In this document: piece by piece, positions 44,816 to 56,092 of the stretch | Numbering within the stretch: the stretch's first letter is position 1 | How the letters are laid out: every line of letters begins with the position of its first letter | Origin: Streptomyces sp. Je 1-369 | Lineage (GTDB): Bacteria > Actinomycetota > Actinomycetes > Streptomycetales > Streptomycetaceae | DNA: 64,000 nucleotides | NCBI RefSeq assembly: GCF_026810505.1 | Contig: NZ_CP101750.1 | Location: 6,257,501-6,321,500, forward strand | Reading direction: 5' to 3' | The notes under the pieces: generated by a model | Told to the model about the DNA's origin: nothing | Seen by the model: the letters and a program-made list of their open reading frames with translations, nothing else | Databases searched by the model: none | Position numbers and translations under genes: made by a program

Positions 44816-45775
44816 TACGTTTTCGCAGAAGTGGTGCAGGCTGCGCCAGCCCTCGTCGATGGGCATGCCGCCGGAGAGCGGGTGCAGGATGAGGCTGCCC
44901 GCGCCGCTCTTCGCGTACTCCACGCACTGGTCGGGCGTCAGGACGCGGTACACGCCCTCGGCGCGCAGCTCCTCCACCGTCGTGGCCGCCGACTTCACCG
45001 CCGAGCGGATGTCCTTGTTCTGCCAGGACGCGTAGGTGCGGGCCTCGTGCAGGAAGTGTTCGCCGTGCTTGGTCCAGATGTGGTCGGGGTCGTCGGCGAC
45101 GTGCAGCAGCGGGGTCTCGGCGGCGGGCATCATCGTCCAGCCCTCCGTGCCGTGTTCCGTGAGCTGCTGCCGGTAGTACGCCTCCAGGTCGGGCAGGTGG
45201 GCGCTGGGGAAGAACGGCAGGCCGAGCCGGGCCGCGCGCCGGGCCGCCGCCTTCGAGGAGCCGCCGACGAGGAGCAGCGGGTGCGGCCGGGTGAAGGGGC
45301 GCGGCGTGATCCGCACCGTGCGGCCGCGGAAGGTGAAGGGCTCACCCGTCCAGGCCGCGAGCAGTGTCTCCAGGAGTTCGTCCTGGAGTTTGCCGCGGCT
45401 CTTCCAGTCGACGCCCGACTGCTCGTACTCCTCGGGCCGGTAGCCGATCCCCGCGACCGTGACCAGGCGGCCCGCGCTCAGCAGGTCGAGCGCGGCGATG
45501 TCCTCGGCGAGCCGCAGCGGGTCGTGCAGCGGGCCGATGATCGCGGACACCGTCACCGCGATGCGCCGGGTCGCGCCGAACACCGCGCCCGCGAACGTGA
45601 AGGGCGAGGAGATCCAGTTGTTCTCCGCGCCGTGGTGCTCCTCGGTCTGGATCGTGGAGATGCCGCGGTCGTCCGCGTACGTGGCCATCTCCAGGGCGGC
45701 ACGGTAGCGCTCGCTCAACGAGGCGGGTGTGGCGGCGGGATCGACGAGATTGAACCGTACGACTGTGGTGGGCAT
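44792..45775 (-). CDS. LLM-class (luciferase-like) flavin-dependent oxidoreductase
   Basis: A 327-residue TIM-barrel protein of the luciferase-like family. Visible: STIQTEEHHGAENNWISSPF (typical EEHH motif), VSAIIGPLHDPLRLAEDIAALDLLSAGR, GIGYRPEEYEQSGVDW, and LLLVGGSSKAAARRAARLG, a phosphate-binding loop for FMN or F420. The cofactor cannot be decided; F420 is possible, since cofC is in the window but far away. The ATG at 45775 follows AAGGGGGACG. Substrate unknown. Confidence 0.92.
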   Translation of the reverse strand: MPTTVVRFNLVDPAATPASLSERYRAALEMATYADDRGISTIQTEEHHGAENNWISSPFTFAGAVFGATRRIAVTVSAIIGPLHDPLRLAEDIAALDLLSAGRLVTVAGIGYRPEEYEQSGVDWKSRGKLQDELLETLLAAWTGEPFTFRGRTVRITPRPFTRPHPLLLVGGSSKAAARRAARLGLPFFPSAHLPDLEAYYRQQLTEHGTEGWTMMPAAETPLLHVADDPDHIWTKHGEHFLHEARTYASWQNKDIRSAVKSAATTVEELRAEGVYRVLTPDQCVEYAKSGAGSLILHPLSGGMPIDEGWRSLHHFCENVLPRLKDT

Positions 45776-45889
45776 GGAAACGTCCCCCTTCACCGTGCGT
45801 GGGCGGCGAAGGGGGACGGTAGTTGACCGGGGGTCAGATGGGTAGCCTCGTACGGGAGTCGAGGTTATCCGGCGGGAAGTTGGCGAGGA

Positions 45890-47338
45890 TCAGGCGGAGA
45901 CCAGCTCGGTCTCGCCGTTGTCCTTGCCCGAGGCGGCGGTCTCGGGCAGAGGGGTCTTCGGCAGGACCGCGTACAGCACGGCCGCGATGACGATCGTGGT
46001 CAGCCAGCCGAGGCCGTGGCGGCCGATCCAGGACGTGGCGAGCGGGCCGCTGAACCAGTCGACCTTGGTGAAGAGCAGACCCATGATCAGGGCGACCGCC
46101 CAGGCCGTCATGGCCTGCCAGGCGAAGCCCGCCTTGTACCAGTAGGCGCTGGTGCGCTTGGTGTCCATCAGCGCCTCGCCGTCGTACGTCTTGCGGCGCA
46201 GCATGTCGATGCCGAAGACGCCGATCCAGGCGGAGAACGCGACCGCGAGGAGGGTGAGGAAGGAGATGAACGAGCCCATGAAGCTCGTCGCCACGTTCAT
46301 CAGGATGTAGCCGAAGATCAGGCTGATGATCGCGTTCACGCTCACCGCCCAGGTGCGCGGGACCTTGATGCCGAGCGTCATGGCGGTGAAGCCCGCGGAG
46401 TACATCGACATCGAGTTGATCAGCAGCATGCCGATCAGGGCCATCAGCAGGTACGGCACCGCGATCCACATCGGGAGCAGCTCGCCGAGGAAGGAGACCG
46501 GGTCCTGCGCCGAGGACAGCTTCGGGTCGGAGACCGCCATGACGGCGCCCATCAGGACCATCGGGACGACGACGATGCCGGCGCCGCCGATGGCGTGGCC
46601 GATGAGCGGCTTGTTGGAGGCCGTGCGCGGCAGGTAGCGGGTGAAGTCCGGTCCCGTGGGGACCCAGCTGATGCCGCCTGCGGCGATCGTGCCGACGCCC
46701 GCGACCATCATCGCGGTGGAGCCCGCGGGCTTGTCGAAGACGGCCGACCAGTCGGTCTCGGCGATGAGGTAGATCAGCACGAGGACGCTGAACGCGCCGA
46801 AGGCGTATGTCGACCAGGTGCTGCAGACGTGCAGGATCTTCCGGCCGAGGCCGCTGATCAGGAACGTGCAGGTGACGAAGGCGACCAGGGTGACGACCGT
46901 CAGCCAGGTGCTGGACTCGACGCCGAAGCAGATGTCCAGGACGGTGATGATCGCGTACGCGCCCGTGACCGCGTTGATCGTCTCCCAGCCCCAGCGGGCG
47001 ACCCAGATCAGGGCGCCCGGAAAGAGGTTGCCGCGCTGGCCGAAGACCGCGCGGGAGAGCGTCATGCCCGGGGAGCCGCCGCGCTTGCCCGCGATGGAGA
47101 TCAACCCCACCATGCCGTAGCTCAACAGGGGCGAGACGAGGGCGACGACCAGGACCTGCCAGATGTTCAGGCGGTTGGAGACGATCAGGCCCGCGCCCAT
47201 GGTGAGCAGCAGGACGCTGATGTTGGCCGCTACCCAGGTGGGGAAGAGTTCACGGGTACGGCCCGTGCGCTCGGCGTCCGGAACGGGCTCTAGGCCGCGT
47301 GTCTCGAGGGCGCCTTCGGTTTCGGCGGTGGTGCTCAT
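45890..47338 (-). CDS. NCS1-family nucleobase/cytosine permease
   Basis: A 482-residue permease with about 12 membrane helices, NCS1 family (cytosine, purines, allantoin, hydantoin). Characteristic: ELFPTWVAANISVLLLTMGAG in helix 1, GSPGMTLSRAVFGQRGNLFPG, WGWETINAVTGAYA, and ISWVPTGPDFTRYLPR. The substrate is uncertain; cytosine or purine is likely. The chosen ATG 47338 (MSTTAETEG) lacks a good ribosome site. ATG 47437 further upstream would add 33 residues, so the start is open. It stands alone, without catabolic neighbours. Confidence 0.92.
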   Translation of the reverse strand: MSTTAETEGALETRGLEPVPDAERTGRTRELFPTWVAANISVLLLTMGAGLIVSNRLNIWQVLVVALVSPLLSYGMVGLISIAGKRGGSPGMTLSRAVFGQRGNLFPGALIWVARWGWETINAVTGAYAIITVLDICFGVESSTWLTVVTLVAFVTCTFLISGLGRKILHVCSTWSTYAFGAFSVLVLIYLIAETDWSAVFDKPAGSTAMMVAGVGTIAAGGISWVPTGPDFTRYLPRTASNKPLIGHAIGGAGIVVVPMVLMGAVMAVSDPKLSSAQDPVSFLGELLPMWIAVPYLLMALIGMLLINSMSMYSAGFTAMTLGIKVPRTWAVSVNAIISLIFGYILMNVATSFMGSFISFLTLLAVAFSAWIGVFGIDMLRRKTYDGEALMDTKRTSAYWYKAGFAWQAMTAWAVALIMGLLFTKVDWFSGPLATSWIGRHGLGWLTTIVIAAVLYAVLPKTPLPETAASGKDNGETELVSA

Positions 47339-47536
47339 GGGGGTGGGTCCGTGCCTCTCGCTCGGCTCGCAACGCTGCGACCCGTCGGTGGGGGTGATCG
47401 CGATGGACTCTACGCGCGTTGATGCGGAGACCTCCATCGTACTTTAGTCCGAGTAGTGCCCTCGCAGGGCTTATGTTCTTTGGAGGAAACCACAATCTGG
47501 GCCTCTCCCGGGGTCATGGCCGATACTGGACGGGTT

Positions 47537-48769
47537 ATGGAAATCGTCATCCTTGCTGTAGTCATCGCCGTGGTCGTGATCGGCGCGCTCGGCGGGCTCG
47601 TGATCGGCAGCCGCAAGAAGAAGCAGCTGCCCCCGCAGGCCCCGTCCAGTACGCCCACCATCACCGCCCCTCCCGCCGAACCGAAGGTCGGTGACGAGGC
47701 CGAGACGCCGCGCGACGAACCGCGCCGCACGATCGAGGAGGTGGAACTCCCGCTCGCCGAGCCGACCGCGTCGGCACCGGTCGTCGAAGAGCCGGTCGTC
47801 GAAGAACCGGCCGCACCGGAGATCGAGACTCCCGAGCCCACCGCCGGCCGCATGGTCCGACTGCGCGCCCGGCTCTCCCGCTCGCAGAACGCGCTCGGTA
47901 TGGGACTGCTCACGCTGCTGTCCCGCGAGCACCTCGACGAGGACACCTGGGAGGAGATCGAGGACACGCTGCTCACGGCGGACGTCGGCGTCGCACCCAC
48001 CCAGGAGCTCGTGGAGCGGCTGCGCGAGCGCGTCCGCGTCCTCGGCACCCGCACCCCGGACGAGCTGCGCACCCTGCTCCGCGAAGAGCTCGTCAAGCTT
48101 CTCGGGACGCCCGAGGGCACCGACTTCGACCGCACCGTGAAGACCGAGTCCGGCCTGGAGACGCCGGGCATCGTGATGGTCGTCGGCGTGAACGGCACCG
48201 GCAAGACCACCACCACGGGCAAGCTCGCCCGCGTCCTCGTCGCCGACGGCCGCACGGTCGTCCTCGGCGCCGCGGACACCTTCCGCGCGGCCGCCGCCGA
48301 CCAGCTGCAGACCTGGGGCGAGCGCGTGGGCGCCCGCACGGTCCGCGGCCCCGAGGGCGGTGACCCCGCGTCGATCGCCTTCGACTCCGTCAAGGAGGGC
48401 ATCGCGGACGGCGCGGACGTCGTCCTCATCGACACCGCGGGCCGCCTGCACACCAAGACCGGCCTCATGGACGAGCTCGGCAAGGTCAAGCGCGTCGTCG
48501 AGAAGCACGCGCCGCTCGACGAGGTGTTGCTCGTCCTCGACGCCACGACCGGGCAGAACGGCCTCATCCAGGCCCGCGTCTTCGCCGAGGTCGTCGACAT
48601 CACGGGCATCGTCCTCACAAAGCTGGACGGCACCGCCAAGGGCGGCATCGTCGTCGCCGTGCAGCGCGAGCTGGGCGTGCCGGTCAAGCTGGTGGGCCTC
48701 GGCGAGGGCGCGGACGACCTGGCGCCGTTCGAGCCCGAGGCGTTCGTGGACGCGCTGATCGGCGACTGA
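47537..48769 (+). CDS. ftsY: Signal recognition particle receptor FtsY
   Basis: A 410-residue SRP receptor. It starts with a membrane segment (EIVILAVVIAVVVIGALGGLVIG), then an acidic/Pro linker (A domain) to about 105, then the N domain and G domain. GTPase motifs: VVGVNGTGKTTTTGKLA, the DTFRAAAADQL box, DTAGRLHTK and TKLDGTAKGG. It receives ribosome-SRP complexes carrying membrane proteins; its partner Ffh is encoded 7 kb downstream. A 17-bp hairpin follows at 48797-48837. Confidence 0.97.
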   Translation: MEIVILAVVIAVVVIGALGGLVIGSRKKKQLPPQAPSSTPTITAPPAEPKVGDEAETPRDEPRRTIEEVELPLAEPTASAPVVEEPVVEEPAAPEIETPEPTAGRMVRLRARLSRSQNALGMGLLTLLSREHLDEDTWEEIEDTLLTADVGVAPTQELVERLRERVRVLGTRTPDELRTLLREELVKLLGTPEGTDFDRTVKTESGLETPGIVMVVGVNGTGKTTTTGKLARVLVADGRTVVLGAADTFRAAAADQLQTWGERVGARTVRGPEGGDPASIAFDSVKEGIADGADVVLIDTAGRLHTKTGLMDELGKVKRVVEKHAPLDEVLLVLDATTGQNGLIQARVFAEVVDITGIVLTKLDGTAKGGIVVAVQRELGVPVKLVGLGEGADDLAPFEPEAFVDALIGD

Positions 48770-48796
48770 GGCCGCTCGGCGACTCTCGTACGCGGT

Positions 48797-48837
48797 GAAG
48801 GGCCCCCTCGCACGGTGCAGGTGCGAGGGGGCCCTTC
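48797..48837. terminator. Terminator after ftsY
   Basis: 17-bp perfect stem GAAGGGCCCCCTCGCAC / GTGCGAGGGGGCCCTTC with a short loop, between convergent ftsY and the primase-like gene. Confidence 0.85.
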
Positions 48838-48859
48838 GGTCCGTGCCGACCCGTGAGGG

Positions 48860-49522
48860 CTACGCGGGGGAGCGGTGCGCGACGTACGCCAGTGTGCCGA
48901 GCAGCAGGCGCGCCTGGGGCGGGTTCGTCGCCGAGTCGAGGGCGGGGGAGCGGAGCCAGCGGACCGGGCCGAGGCCGCCGCGGTCGGACGGAGGCGCGGT
49001 GATGTGCGCGCCCCGGCCCAGACCGTGCAGGTCCAGGGCGGCGTCGTCCCAGCCCATCCGGTAGAGCAGCTGAGGGAGTTCGGCCGCGGCGCCGGGGGCG
49101 ACGAAGAACTGCGCCCTGCCGTCCGGCGTGACCGCCACGGGCCCCAGCGGCAGACCCATCCGCTCGAGCCGGACCAGGGCGCGCCGCCCGGCGGCCTCCG
49201 CCACCTCGATCACGTCGAACGCGCGGCCCACCGGCAGCATGACCGCCGCTCCGGGGAACTCCGCCCAGGCGTCCGCCGCTTCGTCGAGCGTGGCCCCGGC
49301 CGGGACCTCGGGGGCGAAGCCCAGCGGGTGGGCGCCGGGCGCCGCGCAGCCGACGGCTCCGCACGAGCAGACGCCGTCAAGGGCGCGGGCGCCGGGCACC
49401 GCGTCCCAGCCCCAGAGCCCGGTGTACTCCGCCACCGCCGTGCAGTCCGATGTGCGGCCGCGCCGCCGTGATCCGGTCCGGGGCCGGTCGGTTCCCCGGG
49501 TGCCGCCGATCGTGAAGCCCAT
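48860..49522 (-). CDS. Bifunctional primase/polymerase (Prim-Pol)-like protein, catalytic site doubtful
   Basis: A 220-residue protein similar to the N-terminal Prim-Pol domain of replication primases. The Cys/His element CSCGAVGCAAPGAHPLGF is typical of Prim-Pol. The strand where active members carry the DxD acidic pair reads FDVIEVAEAAG here, so the metal site is altered and activity is doubtful. It stands alone without helicase or replication genes. It occupies the conserved slot between ftsY and nsdA in Streptomyces. A regulatory or DNA-binding role is possible. Confidence 0.82.
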   Translation of the reverse strand: MGFTIGGTRGTDRPRTGSRRRGRTSDCTAVAEYTGLWGWDAVPGARALDGVCSCGAVGCAAPGAHPLGFAPEVPAGATLDEAADAWAEFPGAAVMLPVGRAFDVIEVAEAAGRRALVRLERMGLPLGPVAVTPDGRAQFFVAPGAAAELPQLLYRMGWDDAALDLHGLGRGAHITAPPSDRGGLGPVRWLRSPALDSATNPPQARLLLGTLAYVAHRSPA

Positions 49523-49942
49523 GCCCCCTCCAACGGGTCGAGCGTGCCTCGGTTACGTGACGGAATCGGATCGTGACCCTCTGTTCTTGACGGCGCTTGG
49601 TGGCTCGGCGGGTGGTGCGCCCGGTGGCATGCGCCCCGGCGCGCTTCGCTGCGCCCACTTTCATCCGTCCTATGTCAAGTGAATCGCTTGTGGCGGCAAG
49701 GGAGTTCATTCGAAGGGGTGGCGAATGGTGGCGTTTCCGCGATCGCCCTCGCCGGACGGGTGATCGTGGGATTACTTTCAGTACACGGCCCTGGAAGTTC
49801 GAGCACTCGCGGGTATGCCGGAGGCAAGTCGGTTTCCTGTTCGATGGGTGACATTCTCCGGACGAACGACGGCGAGTAGCGGCATTCTGTTAGGGCTAGC
49901 CGTGTACAGCGCGCAGATGTCTTGAGGGATGGGGGCGTTCCA
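49523..49942. promoter_or_regulatory. Divergent region between the Prim-Pol-like gene and nsdA
   Basis: 420 bp without a gene, AT-richer than its surroundings near 49650-49900. TTGACG near 49577 and GTTAG/TAGCC near 49890-49900 are hexamers that could belong to promoters. GTTACGTGAC at about 49553 is a near-palindrome. No assignment is firm. Confidence 0.45.
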
Positions 49943-51415
49943 GTGAGCGGCAATGGCGGAGGTGGCGCGAACGCGGAGAAGCGCCCCAACGAGATGCTCA
50001 CGTCGTGGTTCGTGCGCAGCGGTTGGTCCAAGGGCGAGCTGGCCCGGCAAGTCAACCGACGCGCACGGCAGTTGGGTGCACATCACATTTCCACGGACAC
50101 CTCACGGGTGCGCCGCTGGCTGGACGGCGAGAATCCGCGCGAGCCGATTCCCCGCATCCTTTCCGAGCTGTTCTCCGAACGGTTCGGCTGCGTCGTCGCC
50201 GTCGAGGACCTGGGCCTGCGTGCCGCACACCGCACGCCCGCGTCCTCCGGGGTCGACCTGCCCTGGACCGGGCCCCAGACGGTCGCGCTCATCAGCGAGT
50301 TCTCACGCAGCGACCTGATGCTCGCCCGCCGCGGTTTCCTCGGCACCTCGCTCGCGCTCTCCGCGGGCCCGGCCCTCATCGAGCCCATGCAGCGCTGGCT
50401 CGTGCCCTCACCGGCGACGCCGCGCGAGGACCCCGAGCCCGTCGCGTCCCGCCGCCCGGCGCGGCTCTCCCGGCCGGAACTGGACCTCCTGGAGTCCACG
50501 ACCGTGATGTTCCGCCAGTGGGACGCCCAGTGCGGGGGAGGGCTCCGGCGCAAGGCCGTCGTCGGGCAGCTGCACGAAGTGACGGACCTGCTGCAGGAGC
50601 CCCAGCCCGAGGCCACCTCGAAGCGCCTCTTCAAGGTCGCGGGCGAACTGGCCGAACTGGCGGGCTGGATGAGTTACGACGTCGGACTCCAGCCCACCGC
50701 CCAGAAGTACTTCGTCCTCGCCCTGCACGCCGCCAAGGAAGCGGGCGAGAAGCCCCTGGGGTCGTACATCTTGTCGAGCATGAGCCGTCAGATGATCCAC
50801 CTCAACCGGCCGGACGACGCGCTCGAACTCATCCACCTCGCGCAGTACGGAAGCCGGGACTGCGCGGGGCCGCGCACCCAGGCGATGCTGTATGCGATGG
50901 AGGCCAGGGCGTACGCGAGCATGGGCCAGCCCGGCAAGTGCAAGCGGGCCGTGCGGATGGCCGAGGACACCTTCGCCGACGCCGAGGACTTCGGCGAGCC
51001 CGAGCCGGACTGGATCCGCTTCTTCTCCGAGGCCGAGCTGAACGGCGAGAACGCCCACTCGTTCCGCGACCTCGCGTACGTGGCGGGCCGCAGCCCCACG
51101 TACGCCTCGCTGGCCGAACCCGTCATGGACCGGGCCGTGGAACTCTTCGAGAAGGACCTCGAACACCAGCGTTCGTACGCGCTGAACCTCATCGGCAAAG
51201 CAACCGTCCACCTGCTCCAACGCGAGCCCGAGCAGAGCACGGTCCTCGCGGGACAGGCGCTCGGCATCGCCAAGAAGGTGCGCTCCGAGCGGGTCAACAC
51301 CCGCCTGCGCAAGACCGTCGACACCGCCGTGCGGGACTTCGGGGACGTCGCCGAAGTCGTCGAGCTCACCGAACGGCTCGCCATCGAGATGCCGGAGACC
51401 GTGGAGGCGGTCTGA
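49943..51415 (+). CDS. nsdA: NsdA-type developmental regulator
   Basis: A 490-residue protein. N-terminal XRE-like DNA-binding region (about 15-80: SWFVRSGWSKGELARQVNRR, RVRRWLDGENPREPIPRI), then a TPR-like helical repeat region (about 200-490) with KYFVLALHAAKEAG, QAMLYAMEARAYASMGQPGK and LIGKATVHLLQREPEQ. It closely resembles NsdA of S. coelicolor, whose loss increases sporulation and antibiotic production, so it acts as a negative regulator. The start is GTG 49943 (VSGNGGGG). Position before amtB is conserved. Confidence 0.93.
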   Translation: MSGNGGGGANAEKRPNEMLTSWFVRSGWSKGELARQVNRRARQLGAHHISTDTSRVRRWLDGENPREPIPRILSELFSERFGCVVAVEDLGLRAAHRTPASSGVDLPWTGPQTVALISEFSRSDLMLARRGFLGTSLALSAGPALIEPMQRWLVPSPATPREDPEPVASRRPARLSRPELDLLESTTVMFRQWDAQCGGGLRRKAVVGQLHEVTDLLQEPQPEATSKRLFKVAGELAELAGWMSYDVGLQPTAQKYFVLALHAAKEAGEKPLGSYILSSMSRQMIHLNRPDDALELIHLAQYGSRDCAGPRTQAMLYAMEARAYASMGQPGKCKRAVRMAEDTFADAEDFGEPEPDWIRFFSEAELNGENAHSFRDLAYVAGRSPTYASLAEPVMDRAVELFEKDLEHQRSYALNLIGKATVHLLQREPEQSTVLAGQALGIAKKVRSERVNTRLRKTVDTAVRDFGDVAEVVELTERLAIEMPETVEAV

Positions 51416-51572
51416 CGTCCGGCACGCCCTGCCCCGGCCGCGGCAGGACCATCCCTTACAGCCCGACTCGGCTCCCCCATGCCAGGTCAGCCGGATGGCC
51501 GCCGCGGCCGGTTCCAGTACCGCGCACAGGGGTGCATCGGGCACCCCGCGCGACCCGCGAGTTCATGGGCGC

Positions 51573-53385
<1,813 letters not shown>

Positions 53386-53451
53386 GCCGCGCAGGGGGGG
53401 CTGAACGGGACGACTGAGCAGGACTGAGCGGGACCGAACGGGAGCTGCCGG

Positions 53452-55929
53452 GTGACGAGTATGGACGTACGGACCGAAGCGGAAGCGGAAGACTCCGGCC
53501 CCAGCGGCTACGCGGCGGCCCGGCTGCGGCTCCTCCACGAGGAGGCGCGGTCCGGGCCGCCGCGCCGTTCCGCCCTCGCCGAGCTGACGGACGACTGGCT
53601 GGCCGGCCTCTTCCGGACAGGCCCCGCGGGCACCCCGCGAGGCGCCGCGCTCATCGCGGTCGGCGGCTACGGACGGGGCGAACTGTCGCCGCGCAGCGAC
53701 CTGGACCTCCTCCTGCTGCACGACGGGAGCGCCGACCCCAAGGAGCTCGCCGCGCTCGCCGACCGCCTCTGGTACCCCGTGTGGGACCTCGGGATCGCCC
53801 TCGACCACTCCGTGCGCACGCCCACGGAGGCGCGGAAGACCGCGGGCGAGGACCTCAAGGCGCACCTCGGGCTGCTCGACGCCCGGCACGTCGCGGGCGA
53901 CCTCGGCATGACCACCGCGCTGCGCACCGCCGTCCTCGCCGACTGGCGCAACCAGGCCCCCAAACGCCTGCCGGAACTGCGTGAGCTCTGCGAGGAACGG
54001 GCCGAACGCCACGGCGAGTTGGGCCACCTGCTCGAACCCGACCTCAAGGAGGCGCGGGGCGGACTGCGCGACGCCACCGCGCTGCGCGCCGTCGCCGCCT
54101 CATGGCTCGCCGACGCACCCCGCGAAGGGCTCGACGAGGCCCGCCGACGCCTCCTCGACGTACGGGACGCCCTGCACCTGACGACGGGCCGCGCCACCGA
54201 CCGGCTCGCCCTCCAGGAACAGGACCAGGTCGCCGACGGGCTCGGACTCCTGGACGCGGACACGCTGCTGCGCCAGGTGTACGAGGCCGCGCGCGTCGTC
54301 GCCTACGCGGGCGACGTCACCTGGCGCGAGGTCGGGCGCGTGCTGCGGGCGCGGGCCGGGAGGCCGCGGCTGCGGGCGATGCTCGGCGGCAGGAGCGGCG
54401 GCCGGACGGCGGTGGCCGAGCGGTCGCCGCTGGCCGAGGGGGTCGTGGAGCAGGACGGGGAGGCCGTGCTCGCCCGCGCGGCACGCCCCGAACGGGACGC
54501 CGTGCTGCCGCTGCGGGCCGCGGCCGCCGCCGCGCAGGCGGGCCTCCCGCTGTCCCTGCACGCCGTACGCCGCCTCGCCGCCACCGCGCGGCCCCTCACC
54601 ACGCCGTGGCCCGCCGAGGCGCGCGAACAGCTCGTGACGCTGCTCGGTGCGGGCCGGCCGACGGTGCAGGTGTGGGAGGCGCTGGAGGCCGAAGGACTCG
54701 TCACCCGGCTCCTTCCCGACTGGGAGCGGGTGCGGTGCCGTCCGCAGCGCAACGCCGTCCACACCTGGACGGTCGACCGGCACCTGGTCGAGACGGCGGT
54801 GCGGGCCTCCGCGCTCACGCGCCGGGTGGGGCGGCCCGATCTGCTGCTCGTCGCCGCGCTGCTGCACGACATCGGGAAGGGGTGGCCCGGCGACCACTCC
54901 ACGGCCGGGGAGACCATCGCCCGCGACGTCGCGGCACGCATCGGGTTCGACGCGGGTGACGTGGCGGTCGTCGCGCGTCTGGTCCGGCACCACCTGCTGC
55001 TCGTGGAGACGGCCACGCGCCGGGACCTCGACGACCCCGCGACGGTACGGGGCGTCGCCGAGGCGGTCGGCGCCGTGGGCACGTTGGAGCTGCTGCACGC
55101 CCTCACCGAGGCGGACGCGCTGGCCACGGGGCCCGCGGCCTGGTCGACGTGGCGCGGGGCGCTCGTCGCCGACCTGGTGAAGCGGGTGACGGCGGTGCTG
55201 TCCGGAGAGGCGCCCGAGGAGCGGGCCACGGAGGACGCGGCGCCGACGGCGGAACAGGAGCGGCTTGCCGTGGAGGCGTACCGGACGGGCGGTCCGGTGC
55301 TGTCGATGCGTGCGGATTCCGGGGTCTCCTCGGAGGACGGTCCGGAGCCCCTCGGGGTGGAGCTCGTGGTCGCGGTCCCGGAACGGCCGGGCGTGCTGTC
55401 CTCGGTCGCCGGGGTGCTGGCGCTGCACCGGCTCGCCGTGCGGACGGCGGAGCTGAGGGCGGTGACGCTGCCGTCCGGCTTCGGGGCCGCTTCGGGGGAC
55501 TCGGTGCTGTTGCTGAGCTGGCGGGTGGCGGCGCAGTACGGCTCGATGCCACAGGCGGCGCGGCTGCGGGCGGACCTGGTGCGGGTGCTCGACGGCTCGC
55601 TGGACATCGAGGCCCGCCTCGCCGAGCGGGAGGCGGCGTACCCGCGCCGCAGGGGCACGGTGGCGCCCCCGGCCCGGGTGACGGTGGCCCCGGCCGCTTC
55701 GCGCCTCGCCACGGTGATCGAGGTGCGGGCCCAGGACGCCCCGGGGCTCCTGCACCGCATCGGGCGGGCGCTCGAGGCGGCGGGGGTGGCGGTGCGCAGC
55801 GCCCATGTGTCGACCCTGGGGGCGAACGCGGTGGACGCGTTCTATGTGACGGGGGCGGACGGGGCGCCGTTGGAGGGGGAGGCGGCCGCGGGGGTGGCCC
55901 GCGGGGTGGAAGGGGTGTTGCGGGCGTAG
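53452..55929 (+). CDS. glnD: PII nucleotidyltransferase GlnD
   Basis: An 825-residue GlnD. Domains: nucleotidyltransferase (about 65-130) with GGYGRGELSPRSDLDLLLL, a helical middle part, an HD phosphohydrolase domain with LLHDIGKGWPGDHS (about 472), and two C-terminal ACT domains (ELVVAVPERPGVLSSVAGVL and IEVRAQDAPGLLHRIGRAL). It modifies and demodifies GlnK according to nitrogen state; in Streptomyces the modification is adenylylation. GTG 53452 with GGGAG upstream. Last gene of amtB-glnK-glnD. Confidence 0.97.
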   Translation: MTSMDVRTEAEAEDSGPSGYAAARLRLLHEEARSGPPRRSALAELTDDWLAGLFRTGPAGTPRGAALIAVGGYGRGELSPRSDLDLLLLHDGSADPKELAALADRLWYPVWDLGIALDHSVRTPTEARKTAGEDLKAHLGLLDARHVAGDLGMTTALRTAVLADWRNQAPKRLPELRELCEERAERHGELGHLLEPDLKEARGGLRDATALRAVAASWLADAPREGLDEARRRLLDVRDALHLTTGRATDRLALQEQDQVADGLGLLDADTLLRQVYEAARVVAYAGDVTWREVGRVLRARAGRPRLRAMLGGRSGGRTAVAERSPLAEGVVEQDGEAVLARAARPERDAVLPLRAAAAAAQAGLPLSLHAVRRLAATARPLTTPWPAEAREQLVTLLGAGRPTVQVWEALEAEGLVTRLLPDWERVRCRPQRNAVHTWTVDRHLVETAVRASALTRRVGRPDLLLVAALLHDIGKGWPGDHSTAGETIARDVAARIGFDAGDVAVVARLVRHHLLLVETATRRDLDDPATVRGVAEAVGAVGTLELLHALTEADALATGPAAWSTWRGALVADLVKRVTAVLSGEAPEERATEDAAPTAEQERLAVEAYRTGGPVLSMRADSGVSSEDGPEPLGVELVVAVPERPGVLSSVAGVLALHRLAVRTAELRAVTLPSGFGAASGDSVLLLSWRVAAQYGSMPQAARLRADLVRVLDGSLDIEARLAEREAAYPRRRGTVAPPARVTVAPAASRLATVIEVRAQDAPGLLHRIGRALEAAGVAVRSAHVSTLGANAVDAFYVTGADGAPLEGEAAAGVARGVEGVLRA

Positions 55930-56092
55930 GGGTGGCGCGGTGGATGTCCCTGCCGTCCCTGCTGCCCCTGCCGGTACGGCGGAGCGTACGGCGTGCAGGA
56001 AGTCCCGCCCAGCGCCCCGGGCACCCGCCCCGGACAGATACTCTGGAAGGCGACCTGTCCCCCTTTCCCCGACCCGAGGATTCGCGACCGCC

